From Paenibacillus lignilyticus (GTDB lineage Bacteria; Bacillota; Bacilli; Paenibacillales; Paenibacillaceae): a stretch of 64,000 bases of DNA. The stretch covers positions 32,090 to 96,089 of the forward strand of contig NZ_JAGKSP010000018.1 of NCBI RefSeq assembly GCF_017942085.1, given 5' to 3'. Position 1 is the first letter of the stretch, and every line of letters begins with the position of its first letter. The translations under genes and the position numbers were made by a program. The notes under the pieces were generated by a model, which made no database searches, was not told the DNA's origin, and was given only the letters and a program-made list of their open reading frames with translations. This document shows, piece after piece, positions 26,162 through 34,335 of the stretch.

Positions 26162-27007
26162 TTAGAAATCGAAGTTGTCCGGGTCCGGGCCAATGCGAAG
26201 GTTCTGGTTCAGCTGGTCAATGCGAGCCACCTCACCGCTCGAGAGCTCAAAATCAAACAGCGACGCATTCTCGATGATGCGATGTTCCTTCGTTGACTTC
26301 GGAATCGTCACAATGCCATGCTGCAGATCCCAACGCAGGATGACTTGAGCAATCGATTTGTTATGAGCGTCGGCGATTTCTTTTAACACAGGATGCTCCA
26401 GCAGTTGGCCTTGCATTAACGGAGACCACGCTTCGATTCGAATGCCATGCTCCGCGCAGAATCGTCTTAGCTCCTGCTGCGACAATTGCGGGTGGAGCTC
26501 TACCTGGTTCACCATTGGTGTAACCGTCGCATCTTTCATCACATCTTCAAGATGATGGATTTGGAAATTGCTCACGCCAATCGCTCGTACTCGGCCCTCT
26601 TTGTAGAGCGTTTCGAGTGCCCGCCAAGCTTCTTTGTATTTACCTTTCACCGGCCAATGGATGAGATACAGATCGAGATAATCGAGGCCTAGTTTTGCTA
26701 AGCTAGTCTCATAAGCAGCCAGCGCAGCCTCGTAGCCCAAGTCGGCATTCCACACCTTCGACGTCACGAACAGCTCATCCCTGGCGATCCCGGACTCCGA
26801 TATCGCTTCTTGAATGCCCTGCCCCACACTTTGCTCGTTCCCGTAAATGGCTGCTGTATCTACACTGCGATAGCCCTGTTTAATCGCTGTTTTGACAGCT
26901 TGGACAAGCTCATCCCCTTCCGCCACTTGAAATACGCCGAGGCCCAGCCAAGGCATCTTCACACCGTTGTGTAATGTTGTTGTATCCTGTACATGTTTCG
27001 AAATCAT
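26162..27007 (-). CDS. yvgN: Aldo/keto reductase, YvgN-like (glyoxal/methylglyoxal reductase)
   Basis: 281 residues of an NADPH-dependent (alpha/beta)8 reductase. The catalytic set is visible: Asp in YRSVDTAAIYGNE with Tyr55 after it, Lys in FVTSKVWN and His in YLIHWPVK; the cofactor segment is IPKSTKEHRI. Over its length it closely follows B. subtilis YvgN, which reduces glyoxal and methylglyoxal. It is co-transcribed with the MFS gene (25-base gap carrying AGGAGG) under the divergent HxlR regulator, which suggests a reactive-carbonyl or electrophile response. The substrate is inferred. Confidence 0.92.
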   Translation of the reverse strand: MISKHVQDTTTLHNGVKMPWLGLGVFQVAEGDELVQAVKTAIKQGYRSVDTAAIYGNEQSVGQGIQEAISESGIARDELFVTSKVWNADLGYEAALAAYETSLAKLGLDYLDLYLIHWPVKGKYKEAWRALETLYKEGRVRAIGVSNFQIHHLEDVMKDATVTPMVNQVELHPQLSQQELRRFCAEHGIRIEAWSPLMQGQLLEHPVLKEIADAHNKSIAQVILRWDLQHGIVTIPKSTKEHRIIENASLFDFELSSGEVARIDQLNQNLRIGPDPDNFDF

Positions 27008-27031
27008 AAGAAAAACCTCCTGTATTTATGT

Positions 27032-28285
27032 TTAGTATGATGTAGATGTAGATGTAGTTGTAGTTGTAGACGAAGTAACAGATCCGGATTCCGATGCAGC
27101 ACTTGCTTCGGCTCTCCGCTCCAAGACGCGCGCTCTCCCCGTTAAGATAACCGCTCCGAAGACCATCAATGCTCCAACCCATGCGGTATGAACAAGCCCG
27201 ATAGAGTCCGTCACGACGCCGCCCATAAAGGCGCCAATCGCAATGCCCGCATTAAACGCGGCAATATTAACAGCAGACGCGACATCAACCGCTTTGGGCG
27301 CATAACGTTCAGCCAAAAGCACGACATATACTTGTAGGCCCGGCACGTTCATGAAAGCCAGCAGCCCCATGAAGAAAATCGTAATCAGCGCCGCAATTTT
27401 AAACGGGACGGTGAACGTTAAGACGAGCAGCACGATGGATTGCAAAATAAACATAAAGAACAATGCAGACACCGGCTTGCGGTTGGCCGCCTTACCTCCA
27501 ATAACGTTGCCGATCGCAATAGCCACGCCATATACGAGCAGAATGACCGCGATCGTCGTATCTTTAAATCCGGTTATATCGTGAAGCAACGGGGATAAAT
27601 AAGTGAAGACGACAAAGGTGCCCCCGTATCCAATTGCGGTGATGGAGAATGCCAGCAGCAGCCGTCCATTCGTGACTAGCTTAAGCTGCTCGCGAAACGG
27701 CGTACGGCTCCCTTTGCGCATATTCGCAGGAATCAAGATCAAGTTGGCGATCAAGGCAATGATGCCGATCACGACGATCCCAATAAAGGCAGCCCGCCAG
27801 CCCCATTCTTGACCGATCAATGTCCCGAGCGGCACGCCTGTAACGGTCGCCACGGTAAGCCCGGAGAACATAATCGCAATAGCGCTCGCTCTGCGGTTCT
27901 CAGGTACGAGATCAGCCGCAATAGTGGAGCCGATCGACATGAAGATGCCGTGCGCGAAAGCAGAGACCACGCGAGCTGCGAGCAGAATGCCGATCCCGCC
28001 GGCCCCTGCCGCAAGACTGTTTCCCGCAATGAAGACAAGCATGATCCATAACAGCAAAGTTTTGCGCGGAATACCAGTCGTTAAGGTAGTCAATATTGGA
28101 GCTCCCAACGTTACTCCAAGCGCATATATAGTTACCGTTAAAGCGGATGTAGTCACAGATATGTTCAAGTCTTTCGAGACCAGAGGCAGCAGCCCCACGC
28201 TGATAAACTCCGTCGTCCCGATTGCGAAAGCGCTTATGGCAAGCGCAAGCAGGGCTAATGTACTTCTTTTCTTATCGAGTGGCAA
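27032..28285 (-). CDS. MFS transporter (AraJ/YdhP-type DHA1)
   Basis: 417 residues, 12 helices. The N-terminal ISAFAIGTTEFISVGLLP and TVTIYALGVTLGAPILT are hallmarks of the YdhP/AraJ/Cmr exporter group. The start is TTG 28285 after GAAGG. The extreme C terminus (VTSSTTTTTSTSTSY) is low complexity and encoded by a 6-bp repeat. It is the first gene of the MFS-aldo/keto reductase operon, divergent from hxlR. Exported compound unknown. Confidence 0.88.
   Translation of the reverse strand: MPLDKKRSTLALLALAISAFAIGTTEFISVGLLPLVSKDLNISVTTSALTVTIYALGVTLGAPILTTLTTGIPRKTLLLWIMLVFIAGNSLAAGAGGIGILLAARVVSAFAHGIFMSIGSTIAADLVPENRRASAIAIMFSGLTVATVTGVPLGTLIGQEWGWRAAFIGIVVIGIIALIANLILIPANMRKGSRTPFREQLKLVTNGRLLLAFSITAIGYGGTFVVFTYLSPLLHDITGFKDTTIAVILLVYGVAIAIGNVIGGKAANRKPVSALFFMFILQSIVLLVLTFTVPFKIAALITIFFMGLLAFMNVPGLQVYVVLLAERYAPKAVDVASAVNIAAFNAGIAIGAFMGGVVTDSIGLVHTAWVGALMVFGAVILTGRARVLERRAEASAASESGSVTSSTTTTTSTSTSY
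27039..27070 (-). repeat. Hexanucleotide repeat at the 3' end of the MFS gene
   Basis: On the plus strand GATGTA occurs three times, then GTTGTA twice. It encodes the Thr/Ser-rich tail of the transporter. It is in frame, so changes would alter only the tail length. Confidence 0.7.
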
Positions 28286-28357
28286 GTGAGATGCCTTCTT
28301 TCGTTTGATATTCCCGGCCGGTAAGTGCTACTATAGGTGAAATAAGTTTGTATGAAC

Positions 28358-28417
28358 AGTACGTACTTTAAAGTGATATAGGCACTTCTAAGTACTATAC
28401 GCACTAAAAAGTGCCTA
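28358..28417. promoter_or_regulatory. Operator cluster between the MFS-AKR operon and hxlR
   Basis: Three symmetric elements lie in the divergent promoter region: AGTACGTACT (28358-28367), ACTTTAAAGT (28365-28374), and TAGGCACTT (28379-28387) facing AAGTGCCTA (28409-28417). HxlR-family regulators bind such palindromes next to their own gene, so this is a likely autoregulatory site. The exact promoter hexamers are not clear. Confidence 0.6.
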
Positions 28418-28440
28418 TTAGGTTCGGGGAGGAACGGCCA

Positions 28441-28833
28441 TTGCTCAAGAAGAAATACAACATCTCCGTGGAAGCGACGCTGGAGGTAATCGGCGGAAAA
28501 TGGAAATGCGTCATCCTTTGTCATCTGACGCATGGCAAGAAACGAACGAGTGATTTCAGACGCCTCATGCCGGGCATCACGCAGAAGATGTTAACGCAGC
28601 AGCTCAGGGAATTAGAGCATGACGGCATCGTGAATCGGATCAGCTACAACCAGGTTCCGCCTAAAGTGGAATACGAGCTCAGCGACTATGGCTGGAGCTT
28701 GGAAGCCATCTTAAATGCACTGTGCAATTGGGGAGACACGCATATTATTAAAGAGTATGGCGATCGATCCGCTGTGCTGGAGGATAGCATTCTGAATAAT
28801 AAAGACAGTCACATAGAAAGCCCCCTCGTATAG
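28441..28833 (+). CDS. HxlR-family winged-helix regulator
   Basis: 130 residues from TTG 28441, which has GGGGAGG 8 bases upstream; the in-frame GTG at 28411 lies inside an operator arm. The HxlR core is clear: VEATLEVIGGKWK, then RTSDFRRLMPGITQKMLTQQ and GIVNRISYNQVPPKVEYELS. The redox cysteine usually found just before VEATL is Ile8 here (YNIS), while Cys23 and Cys27 lie in the next helix. It probably controls the divergent MFS-YvgN pair in response to electrophiles or a related signal. Confidence 0.92.
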   Translation: MLKKKYNISVEATLEVIGGKWKCVILCHLTHGKKRTSDFRRLMPGITQKMLTQQLRELEHDGIVNRISYNQVPPKVEYELSDYGWSLEAILNALCNWGDTHIIKEYGDRSAVLEDSILNNKDSHIESPLV

Positions 28834-28922
28834 TTAGAATTCCAAATCAAGTTTTTGGAGTACACTTGCCAATCGCCAAGCTAGCCCAGTCAACTTTCCA
28901 AGCTTCCGGAGTCCTCGCCGCT

Positions 28923-29108
28923 CTAACGAATTGTAGAAGCCTTATTTTGTTTAAAATGGCACCTTCAAAATTCTAACGAATCATAGAGGTCTTATTTAGC
29001 AGAATGAAGCAGAAATGCTGGGGTTTTGGAACAAATAAGACCTGTACGATTCGTTAGAATTTCCAATACCTGCATTAGCTACGTGGAAGTGCTCCGGAGT
29101 TCGTTCGT
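28923..29108. repeat. Four-arm inverted-repeat element, copy 1 (about 185 bp)
   Basis: CTAACGAAT-N8-CTTATTT arms start at 28923 and 28973 in direct orientation, the inverted arm ends at 29057, and a decayed fourth arm (TTCGTTCG) ends near 29108. Direct arms are 50 bp apart and the inverted arms mirror this about a centre near 29015. The same design recurs at 58210-58394. It fills the gap after hxlR with no gene in it. Confidence 0.82.
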
Positions 29109-29117
29109 TTTCCAAGC

Positions 29118-29179
29118 CAAACTGCAACAACGCGCACCGATTGAGTATCGATGCGCGTTGTTGCAGTTTGGTTTTTTTA
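29118..29179. terminator. Long-stem intrinsic terminator
   Basis: CCAAACTGCAACAACGCGCA (29118-29137) pairs with its complement ending at 29172, giving a stem of about 23 bp, followed on the plus strand by TTTTTTT. It ends plus-strand transcripts from hxlR through the repeat and lies 46 bases beyond the M28 gene stop, so it may serve both sides. Confidence 0.85.
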
Positions 29180-29225
29180 ATTGTCTTGCTTGACGAGGGC
29201 ATGACCAATAGAGGAGCTTTCATTT

Positions 29226-30968
29226 TTATTTCAGCTCGACAGCTGCTTTGTAGTCCGGCTTATAGGTTGTTGCAAAGAATGCGTTAAGAATCGAAAATGG
29301 CAGTACACTCAAAGCAATAACAAGCGGCGTGATGGGCATCATAAACATGACGAAGATCAGCCAGCCTACCGGTACATAAAGCACCAAGATGCCGAAACCG
29401 AGCACGGACGATGCAACCATCCGTCCTATACGATGCCTATCCATCAGGGCGACAATCAACATGCCCAGTGTCGATAAGGCAAATACGTAACTCAGCTCAA
29501 CGAACAAGAGTACGGTTCCGATTGTGAGCAGCAGTTGAATCGGCAGCAAGCCAGCCAGCGCTTCGGCAAGCGATTGACTCCGCATCCTGAAGTACATGAC
29601 AGCAAAGATGATTAAGCTAAGTACAACGAACAGGCAGAGAAATACATCGTCATTATTCGTCCGTTTGCTCAGCCCCATCATCTGTGTCGCGAATAAGACG
29701 AGTCCCCAGCTCAGCAGTCCCATGCCCCCTATCATCCCGGCAAACCAGCCCGTGCCAATAAGGATTTGACGCAGCTGAACCCTGCCCTGCCGAAGCTGCA
29801 TCAATAACCAGAATAAAGAAGCGAATACTGCCGATGCGGCTATGAAATAAGCGACTATATCAGTCATGACTACAAGATGGCCGGGCAAGAAAGTGAAGAA
29901 GACACTATCCCTCGTTGAACTGCCTGCCCCTCCAATCTGCTCATGCCCTGCGGCATACTCAGCCATTTCCATGGCAGTCTGCAAGAAGTTATAAGCCGTG
30001 CCGCGATCCAGATTTTCAACGTTATCCGTCATTCGGTGATAATGCTCCACGCCTTCTGCCACTGCGAAATTAAGCCCCGAATATCCCGCATCCATAAAGA
30101 AGGTCAAATCCGTGCCGTTGGGCATTTTGCGGTACAGCCCCGTTGTGAATGAGAACGCAATCGGATGAGAGCTTGCCGCTTGAAAATGCCGCAAAAGCCC
30201 ATGGTTCGGCGCAGAGGTCTCAAACATGAGCAGGCCCCCGCGATCCCCGCGCGCATCGAAATTAATGGCAAGATCAATCTTACTCGTAAGCTCCGGATGC
30301 GACTTCACGAAAGCTTTTGCACCCAACGCGCTCTCCTCCTCCCCATCCGTAAACAGGAAGTAGAGATCATTCTTCAGCAGCTCGGGGCGGCTCCCTTGTT
30401 CGCGCATGACTTCCAACAGGGAACTTACGGAAACCATATCGTCGGCCGCACCGAGGGCCTTGTCCTCACTGTCGTAATGAGCCAGCATGAGGACGCCGCG
30501 GTCCGTGTCAGGCGCGTCCAGTTTCACCCAAATATTGCTCAAGGCCAGATCTTTCAATGGCGGTCCTTCTCTGTGAATAACTTCAACCGTTTTACTTCCC
30601 GGAGCAGGCTTCTTGTCTCCCGACGAAGATTTCTCCTTTTCAATTCGAACCTCTCTCGGCGGTCCATCCTGGGCCAGATGCTCCGCTTCCAAGTCGGCGG
30701 CCGTGTACACTTCCTCGTCTACGGTCGGTTCCAAGCCCATGTCTCGAATTTGCCCCAGTAGATGGGCTCGTACGGCTTCCAGCTCCTTGGAGCCGGATGG
30801 ATGCGGCGCGACGGTCATGGCTGTCAAATTGGCAAGCATCCGTTGAAAAGCCGGATAATCCGCACCGGATTCCGATGGCGGTGACGGCGGCCGCATTTGC
30901 AGAAAACCGATCCAGAGCCCCGCGATAACTACGATAAGCATAATTACCATCGCTATTCGTTTATTCAT
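29226..30968 (-). CDS. M28-family metallopeptidase with C-terminal membrane domain
   Basis: 580 residues. An N-terminal signal anchor (about residues 5-25) precedes an M28 peptidase domain with zinc-ligand motifs AHYDSE, GAADDMVS and DGEEESALGAKAF, plus NFDARGDRGG and VEHYHRMTDN. A charged 50-residue insertion (KEKSSSGDKKPAPG) follows the N-terminal part. The C-terminal 220 residues form about seven hydrophobic helices, as in ERMP1/Fxna-like membrane proteases. The catalytic domain is predicted outside the cytoplasm. Single gene; substrate unknown. Confidence 0.88.
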   Translation of the reverse strand: MNKRIAMVIMLIVVIAGLWIGFLQMRPPSPPSESGADYPAFQRMLANLTAMTVAPHPSGSKELEAVRAHLLGQIRDMGLEPTVDEEVYTAADLEAEHLAQDGPPREVRIEKEKSSSGDKKPAPGSKTVEVIHREGPPLKDLALSNIWVKLDAPDTDRGVLMLAHYDSEDKALGAADDMVSVSSLLEVMREQGSRPELLKNDLYFLFTDGEEESALGAKAFVKSHPELTSKIDLAINFDARGDRGGLLMFETSAPNHGLLRHFQAASSHPIAFSFTTGLYRKMPNGTDLTFFMDAGYSGLNFAVAEGVEHYHRMTDNVENLDRGTAYNFLQTAMEMAEYAAGHEQIGGAGSSTRDSVFFTFLPGHLVVMTDIVAYFIAASAVFASLFWLLMQLRQGRVQLRQILIGTGWFAGMIGGMGLLSWGLVLFATQMMGLSKRTNNDDVFLCLFVVLSLIIFAVMYFRMRSQSLAEALAGLLPIQLLLTIGTVLLFVELSYVFALSTLGMLIVALMDRHRIGRMVASSVLGFGILVLYVPVGWLIFVMFMMPITPLVIALSVLPFSILNAFFATTYKPDYKAAVELK

Positions 30969-31087
30969 ACTTCCTCCCCCTGCAATTCATCTACAGCTAT
31001 GATAGCTCAGAATCGGTTAAATTTTGGTAAAACGTTCAATGTTCGCGAGATGTCCGCCCGTTTTCCGATATTTGAGCGCAAACTATA

Positions 31088-31134
31088 TTGACACTCGATA
31101 TATCCGGGAGTATTATATCGCTATAAGATATATC
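31088..31134 (+). promoter_or_regulatory. Promoter and PadR-type operator of the PadR-DUF2812 operon
   Basis: TTGACA (31088-31093), a 17-base spacer and TATTAT (31111-31116) form a good sigma-A promoter. GATATATC palindromes lie at 31097-31104 (between the hexamers) and 31127-31134, with further ATATCG/CGATAT copies close by. A repressor bound there would block transcription, which fits PadR autoregulation. Confidence 0.7.
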
Positions 31135-31168
31135 GACTGGCGATATAAGTACGAAGGGAGTGAACCCT

Positions 31169-31501
31169 ATGGTCAAAGATTCCTTGCCCCTTACAGAAGC
31201 CTTTTATTACATTCTTGTGGCGCTGCATATAGCGCCTTCCCACGGTTACGGAATTATGCAGGACGTCGAGAAGATGAGCGGCGGCCGGGTGAAGATCGGG
31301 GCGGGCACGCTCTATACGGCACTTAACACCTTGCTGAACAAAGGGCTCATTACGCCATTCCCCGCACCGGATGGCCTCGATCCAAGGCGGAAGATGTATG
31401 CCGTCACAGAGGACGGCAAGACAGCCGTAGCTGCCGAGATGCTTCGATTAGAAGAGCTTCTGAGAGCCGGACAGCTGGCTCAAATTTCATTCAAGGAGTG
31501 A
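31169..31501 (+). CDS. PadR-family transcriptional regulator
   Basis: 110 residues from ATG 31169, with AAGGGAG at 8 bases; the in-frame GTG 31160 overlaps that site. The PadR winged helix is plain: LTEAFYYILVALHIAPSHGYGIMQDVEKMSGG and AGTLYTALNTLLNKGLI. It forms a two-gene operon with a DUF2812 membrane protein, the usual pairing, and probably represses its own promoter. Confidence 0.93.
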   Translation: MVKDSLPLTEAFYYILVALHIAPSHGYGIMQDVEKMSGGRVKIGAGTLYTALNTLLNKGLITPFPAPDGLDPRRKMYAVTEDGKTAVAAEMLRLEELLRAGQLAQISFKE

Positions 31502-31507
31502 TCTGAG

Positions 31508-32059
31508 ATGAAACCAAACACGGAGAAAAAGTATCGGTTGAACCTGAGCTGGGATTACGAGAATGAGGAAAAGTGGATGAACGAGCAATCCGCTCGCGGC
31601 CTGCATCTCCGGAAACCCGGTTTCTTGAGCAGTACCTTCGTTCGAGATGAGACCGTAAGATATACCTATTGCCTGGACTATCAAGCGGGTCTGACGAAGA
31701 AGAACGGCAAGCTCCAGGAATATATTGAGCTGTACCGGGATGCGGGCTGGGAGTACATGACCTCCTACGGAGGAATTTGGCACTATTTTCGCAGAGAGTG
31801 GGAGCCCGGAGAGATGCCTCGTCTATACTCCGACCGCGATTCGCTTGCCGCGCATTATAAGCAAATTCAGCGTGCAATGGGCTTGATGCTGCTCCTGAAT
31901 TTTGGATTATGTACGATGAATATGGTGAACCTGCTGCCTCGCAGCGATCAGTTCTGGGGCATAATCATTCCTTTAGCGGTCATGTATATCTTCCTCTTCG
32001 CCTTGCTGCTGGTTGGCTACTTGAAGATGAGAAACAAGATCAATAAACTTACGAAATAG
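31508..32059 (+). CDS. DUF2812 membrane protein
   Basis: 183 residues: an N-terminal soluble domain starting KKYRLNLSWDYENEEKWMNE with WMNEQSARGLHL, typical of DUF2812, then two transmembrane helices (about residues 123-143 and 148-170). It lies 6 bases after padR and is presumably the target the PadR regulator controls. Function unknown; members appear with lipid- or drug-responsive PadR genes. Confidence 0.88.
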   Translation: MKPNTEKKYRLNLSWDYENEEKWMNEQSARGLHLRKPGFLSSTFVRDETVRYTYCLDYQAGLTKKNGKLQEYIELYRDAGWEYMTSYGGIWHYFRREWEPGEMPRLYSDRDSLAAHYKQIQRAMGLMLLLNFGLCTMNMVNLLPRSDQFWGIIIPLAVMYIFLFALLLVGYLKMRNKINKLTK

Positions 32060-32072
32060 AAATAGACAAAGA

Positions 32073-32126
32073 CAAAGAGACTGAAAGCGCCCTGTTACTC
32101 AGGACGTCTCAGCCTCTTTTTGACTT
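32073..32126. terminator. Terminator between DUF2812 gene and the siderophore-binding protein gene
   Basis: GAGACTGA and an inner CCTG/CAGG pair with TCTCAGCCTC followed by TTTTT on the plus strand; A-rich sequence on the other side lets it serve the convergent gene too. Confidence 0.65.
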
Positions 32127-32132
32127 CTATGA

Positions 32133-33134
32133 TTAGTTGATTTCGTAGATTTTGAACAGCTCATCGAGCATCAGGTTTGCTGCAATGACACCGCCCGCTG
32201 TATTCCAGATCGCATCGCTCACGCGAGTCGTCTTCTTGTTCTTCACGACGTTCAGGCTCTGCCACAGCGGATCCTTCAGCATTTCCTCTTCCATCGCCGA
32301 ACCTTTGCCGTCACCGGTCTCGTAAGTGAAGTAGAACAACCGATCCGCATCTACCTCCGGAAGACGTTCCTTCGTGATTTCTTCTACGAATGTATCCTTG
32401 TAGTTCTTCTGATTATCAGGACGGGTAATGCCAAGCTTGGAGAACGCGAGTCCCGTAAAGGTATCATCCAGATAAATACGCGTTTTGCCTGCCATGAAGC
32501 GCACGACAGAGACTTTCTCGTTCAGCTTGTCGCCTGCCTTCGCTTTGAAATCAGCAGCGCGGTCATCGTAGGCTTGGATGATTTTCTCGCCTTCGGCTTT
32601 TTTGCCCAGCGCATCCGCATACAGCATGAAGTTCGACTGCCATGCTCCGCGAAGCGTTTCCGAGAAGATCGTCGGTGCGATTGCATTCAGCTGATCGAAT
32701 ACTTTCTCTTGGCGCAGCTTGTTGCCGATGATCAGATCCGGTTTCAGGCTGGCAATCAGCTCCACGTTCGGCTGGCTTTCTTCGCCAACTACCGTGACGC
32801 CTTCCATGTCTGCTTTGATATGCTCGTACCACGGATCGCCTGTCCATGATTTAACAGCGCCAACGGGCTTCACGCCCAGTGCCAGCAAAGCTTCTGTTCC
32901 TTCGTTCGTCAATACCACGATACGCTGCGGAGTCCCTTTAATCGTGGCCTCTCCCATTGCATGCGTGATCTTATGTTCTTCCGAATTCGCTGCCGGCGAA
33001 TTCGATGCATTACCCGTGTTATTGCCAGCATTATTGCCGGAATCGGACTGCCCGCAAGCGGACAAGATGAGTGCGAAAGTAAGCAACAGAACAGAGACGG
33101 ACCACATGTGCTTCTTCTTCAAAACGGATATCAT
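32133..33134 (-). CDS. Iron-siderophore ABC transporter binding lipoprotein (FhuD/YfiY type)
   Basis: 333 residues from ATG 33134 with AGGAAG upstream; the in-frame extension to 33221 crosses a Fur box and is rejected. Lipobox LSAC, an Asn-rich linker, then the class III binding-protein fold (GTPQRIVVLTNEGTEALLALGV, LKPDLIIGNKLR, GIMR-type end region). It captures ferric siderophores for the FecCD-type permeases encoded on the other side of the shared Fur-controlled promoter region. Confidence 0.93.
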   Translation of the reverse strand: MISVLKKKHMWSVSVLLLTFALILSACGQSDSGNNAGNNTGNASNSPAANSEEHKITHAMGEATIKGTPQRIVVLTNEGTEALLALGVKPVGAVKSWTGDPWYEHIKADMEGVTVVGEESQPNVELIASLKPDLIIGNKLRQEKVFDQLNAIAPTIFSETLRGAWQSNFMLYADALGKKAEGEKIIQAYDDRAADFKAKAGDKLNEKVSVVRFMAGKTRIYLDDTFTGLAFSKLGITRPDNQKNYKDTFVEEITKERLPEVDADRLFYFTYETGDGKGSAMEEEMLKDPLWQSLNVVKNKKTTRVSDAIWNTAGGVIAANLMLDELFKIYEIN

Positions 33135-33159
33135 TACGCAAATAACTTCCTTTCGTATT

Positions 33160-33174
33160 TGAAAATGATTATCA
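33160..33174 (-). promoter_or_regulatory. Fur box 1 (binding-protein side)
   Basis: TGAAAATGATTATCA matches the 7-1-7 Fur consensus TGATAATNATTATCA with one change. It lies 26 bases upstream of the binding-protein start. Confidence 0.8.
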
Positions 33175-33227
33175 ATGCTTTCACAGATAGCAACTATAGC
33201 AGGGATATATTCGGATGTCAATGATTT

Positions 33228-33242
33228 TGAGAATCACTCTCA
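33228..33242 (+). promoter_or_regulatory. Fur box 2 (permease side)
   Basis: TGAGAATCACTCTCA is a 7-1-7 inverted repeat of the Fur type, directly abutting the -35 hexamer of the permease promoter at 33243. Iron-loaded Fur there would block polymerase. Confidence 0.8.
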
Positions 33243-33271
33243 TTGACATCGAAGTGCTCATCGCCTAAAAT
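33243..33271 (+). promoter_or_regulatory. Sigma-A promoter of the siderophore permease-ATPase operon
   Basis: TTGACA (33243-33248), 17 bases, TAAAAT (33266-33271), about 60 bases before the permease start. The -35 element touches Fur box 2. Confidence 0.8.
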
Positions 33272-33329
33272 TACGAAGTGCATTTATTCTTTTCTACACA
33301 TAATCTCTCGCGCTGGGAATGGGGCAATT

Positions 33330-34334
33330 ATGAACACCTTACTTACAACACGCTTTCAGAAGGTACTGGGTCTAATCGCCTGTTTCGTCCTTCTCTTCCT
33401 CGGGATGTCAGGCAGCATTATTTTTGGAACTTCCAATATAAGCCTACCTACCATCATGGAATCTTACACCGCCTATAATGGTTCGCAAGAGCACCTCATC
33501 ATCCAAACGGCAAGGATGCCCAGAGCTTTAATCGCGGCATTCGCCGGTGCAAGTCTGGCGGTTGCAGGCGCATTGATGCAGGGCATCACGCGCAACCCGC
33601 TTGCTTCGCCAAGCCTCTTTGGCATCAACGCCGGGGCGGCTTTCTTCATTGTCGTAAGCTCCGCATTCTTCGGGGCAACCAGTCTGGGAACGTTCGCGAC
33701 GCTGGCATTCGTTGGCGCAGCCTTCACGGCATTGCTTGTCTATATTCTGGGTTCAATCGGCAGCGATGGACTCACGCCGCTGAAGGTGACGCTCGCCGGA
33801 GCGGCGATGACGGCGTTCTTCTCTTCCCTTTCCATGGGCGTGCTGCTTACCGGAGGACAGACCTTCGATCAAGTCTTGTACTGGTTCGTAGGTTCTGTAG
33901 CCGGACGAGACATGCACATCTTTACGACCGCAGCCCCATATATGGGAATTGCGCTTCTGGGCACCTTGGCCCTCTCCCGTCCTATGAATTTGCTCGTATT
34001 GGGGGACGATGTCGCTACGGGACTTGGGCAAACGACGGTCTACGTGAAGCTCGCAGCCGCCGTCATTATTGTCCTGCTGGCCGGCGGATCGGTTTCCATT
34101 GCCGGACCGATTGCATTCGTGGGCATCATTATTCCGCATATTACGCGTTACGTGGTAGGCATTGATTTTCGCTGGGTTCTCCCTTACTGCGCCTTCCTAG
34201 GTGCTATATTGCTGCTTGTCGCTGATGTGGGTTCACGTTTTATCGCGTATCCCGGGGAAGTGCCCGTCGGCATCATGACCGCAATCATTGGTGTTCCGTT
34301 CTTCGTGTATATCGCCAGAAGGGGGGAGCGTTAA
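33330..34334 (+). CDS. Siderophore ABC transporter permease (FecCD family, first)
   Basis: 334 residues from ATG 33330, with multiple hydrophobic helices and the FecCD signature MPRALIAAFAGASLAVAGA, RNPLASPSLFGINAGA and GGSVSIAGPIAFVGIIIPH. It pairs with the next gene as a heterodimeric channel. The upstream in-frame extension starts at the promoter and is not used. One base separates it from the following start codon. Confidence 0.94.
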   Translation: MNTLLTTRFQKVLGLIACFVLLFLGMSGSIIFGTSNISLPTIMESYTAYNGSQEHLIIQTARMPRALIAAFAGASLAVAGALMQGITRNPLASPSLFGINAGAAFFIVVSSAFFGATSLGTFATLAFVGAAFTALLVYILGSIGSDGLTPLKVTLAGAAMTAFFSSLSMGVLLTGGQTFDQVLYWFVGSVAGRDMHIFTTAAPYMGIALLGTLALSRPMNLLVLGDDVATGLGQTTVYVKLAAAVIIVLLAGGSVSIAGPIAFVGIIIPHITRYVVGIDFRWVLPYCAFLGAILLLVADVGSRFIAYPGEVPVGIMTAIIGVPFFVYIARRGER

Positions 34335-34335
34335 G

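Noticed and set aside
33135..33221. Longer N terminus for the siderophore-binding lipoprotein
   Set aside because: It would place the lipobox far inside the protein and run through a Fur box; ATG 33134 gives a normal lipoprotein signal.
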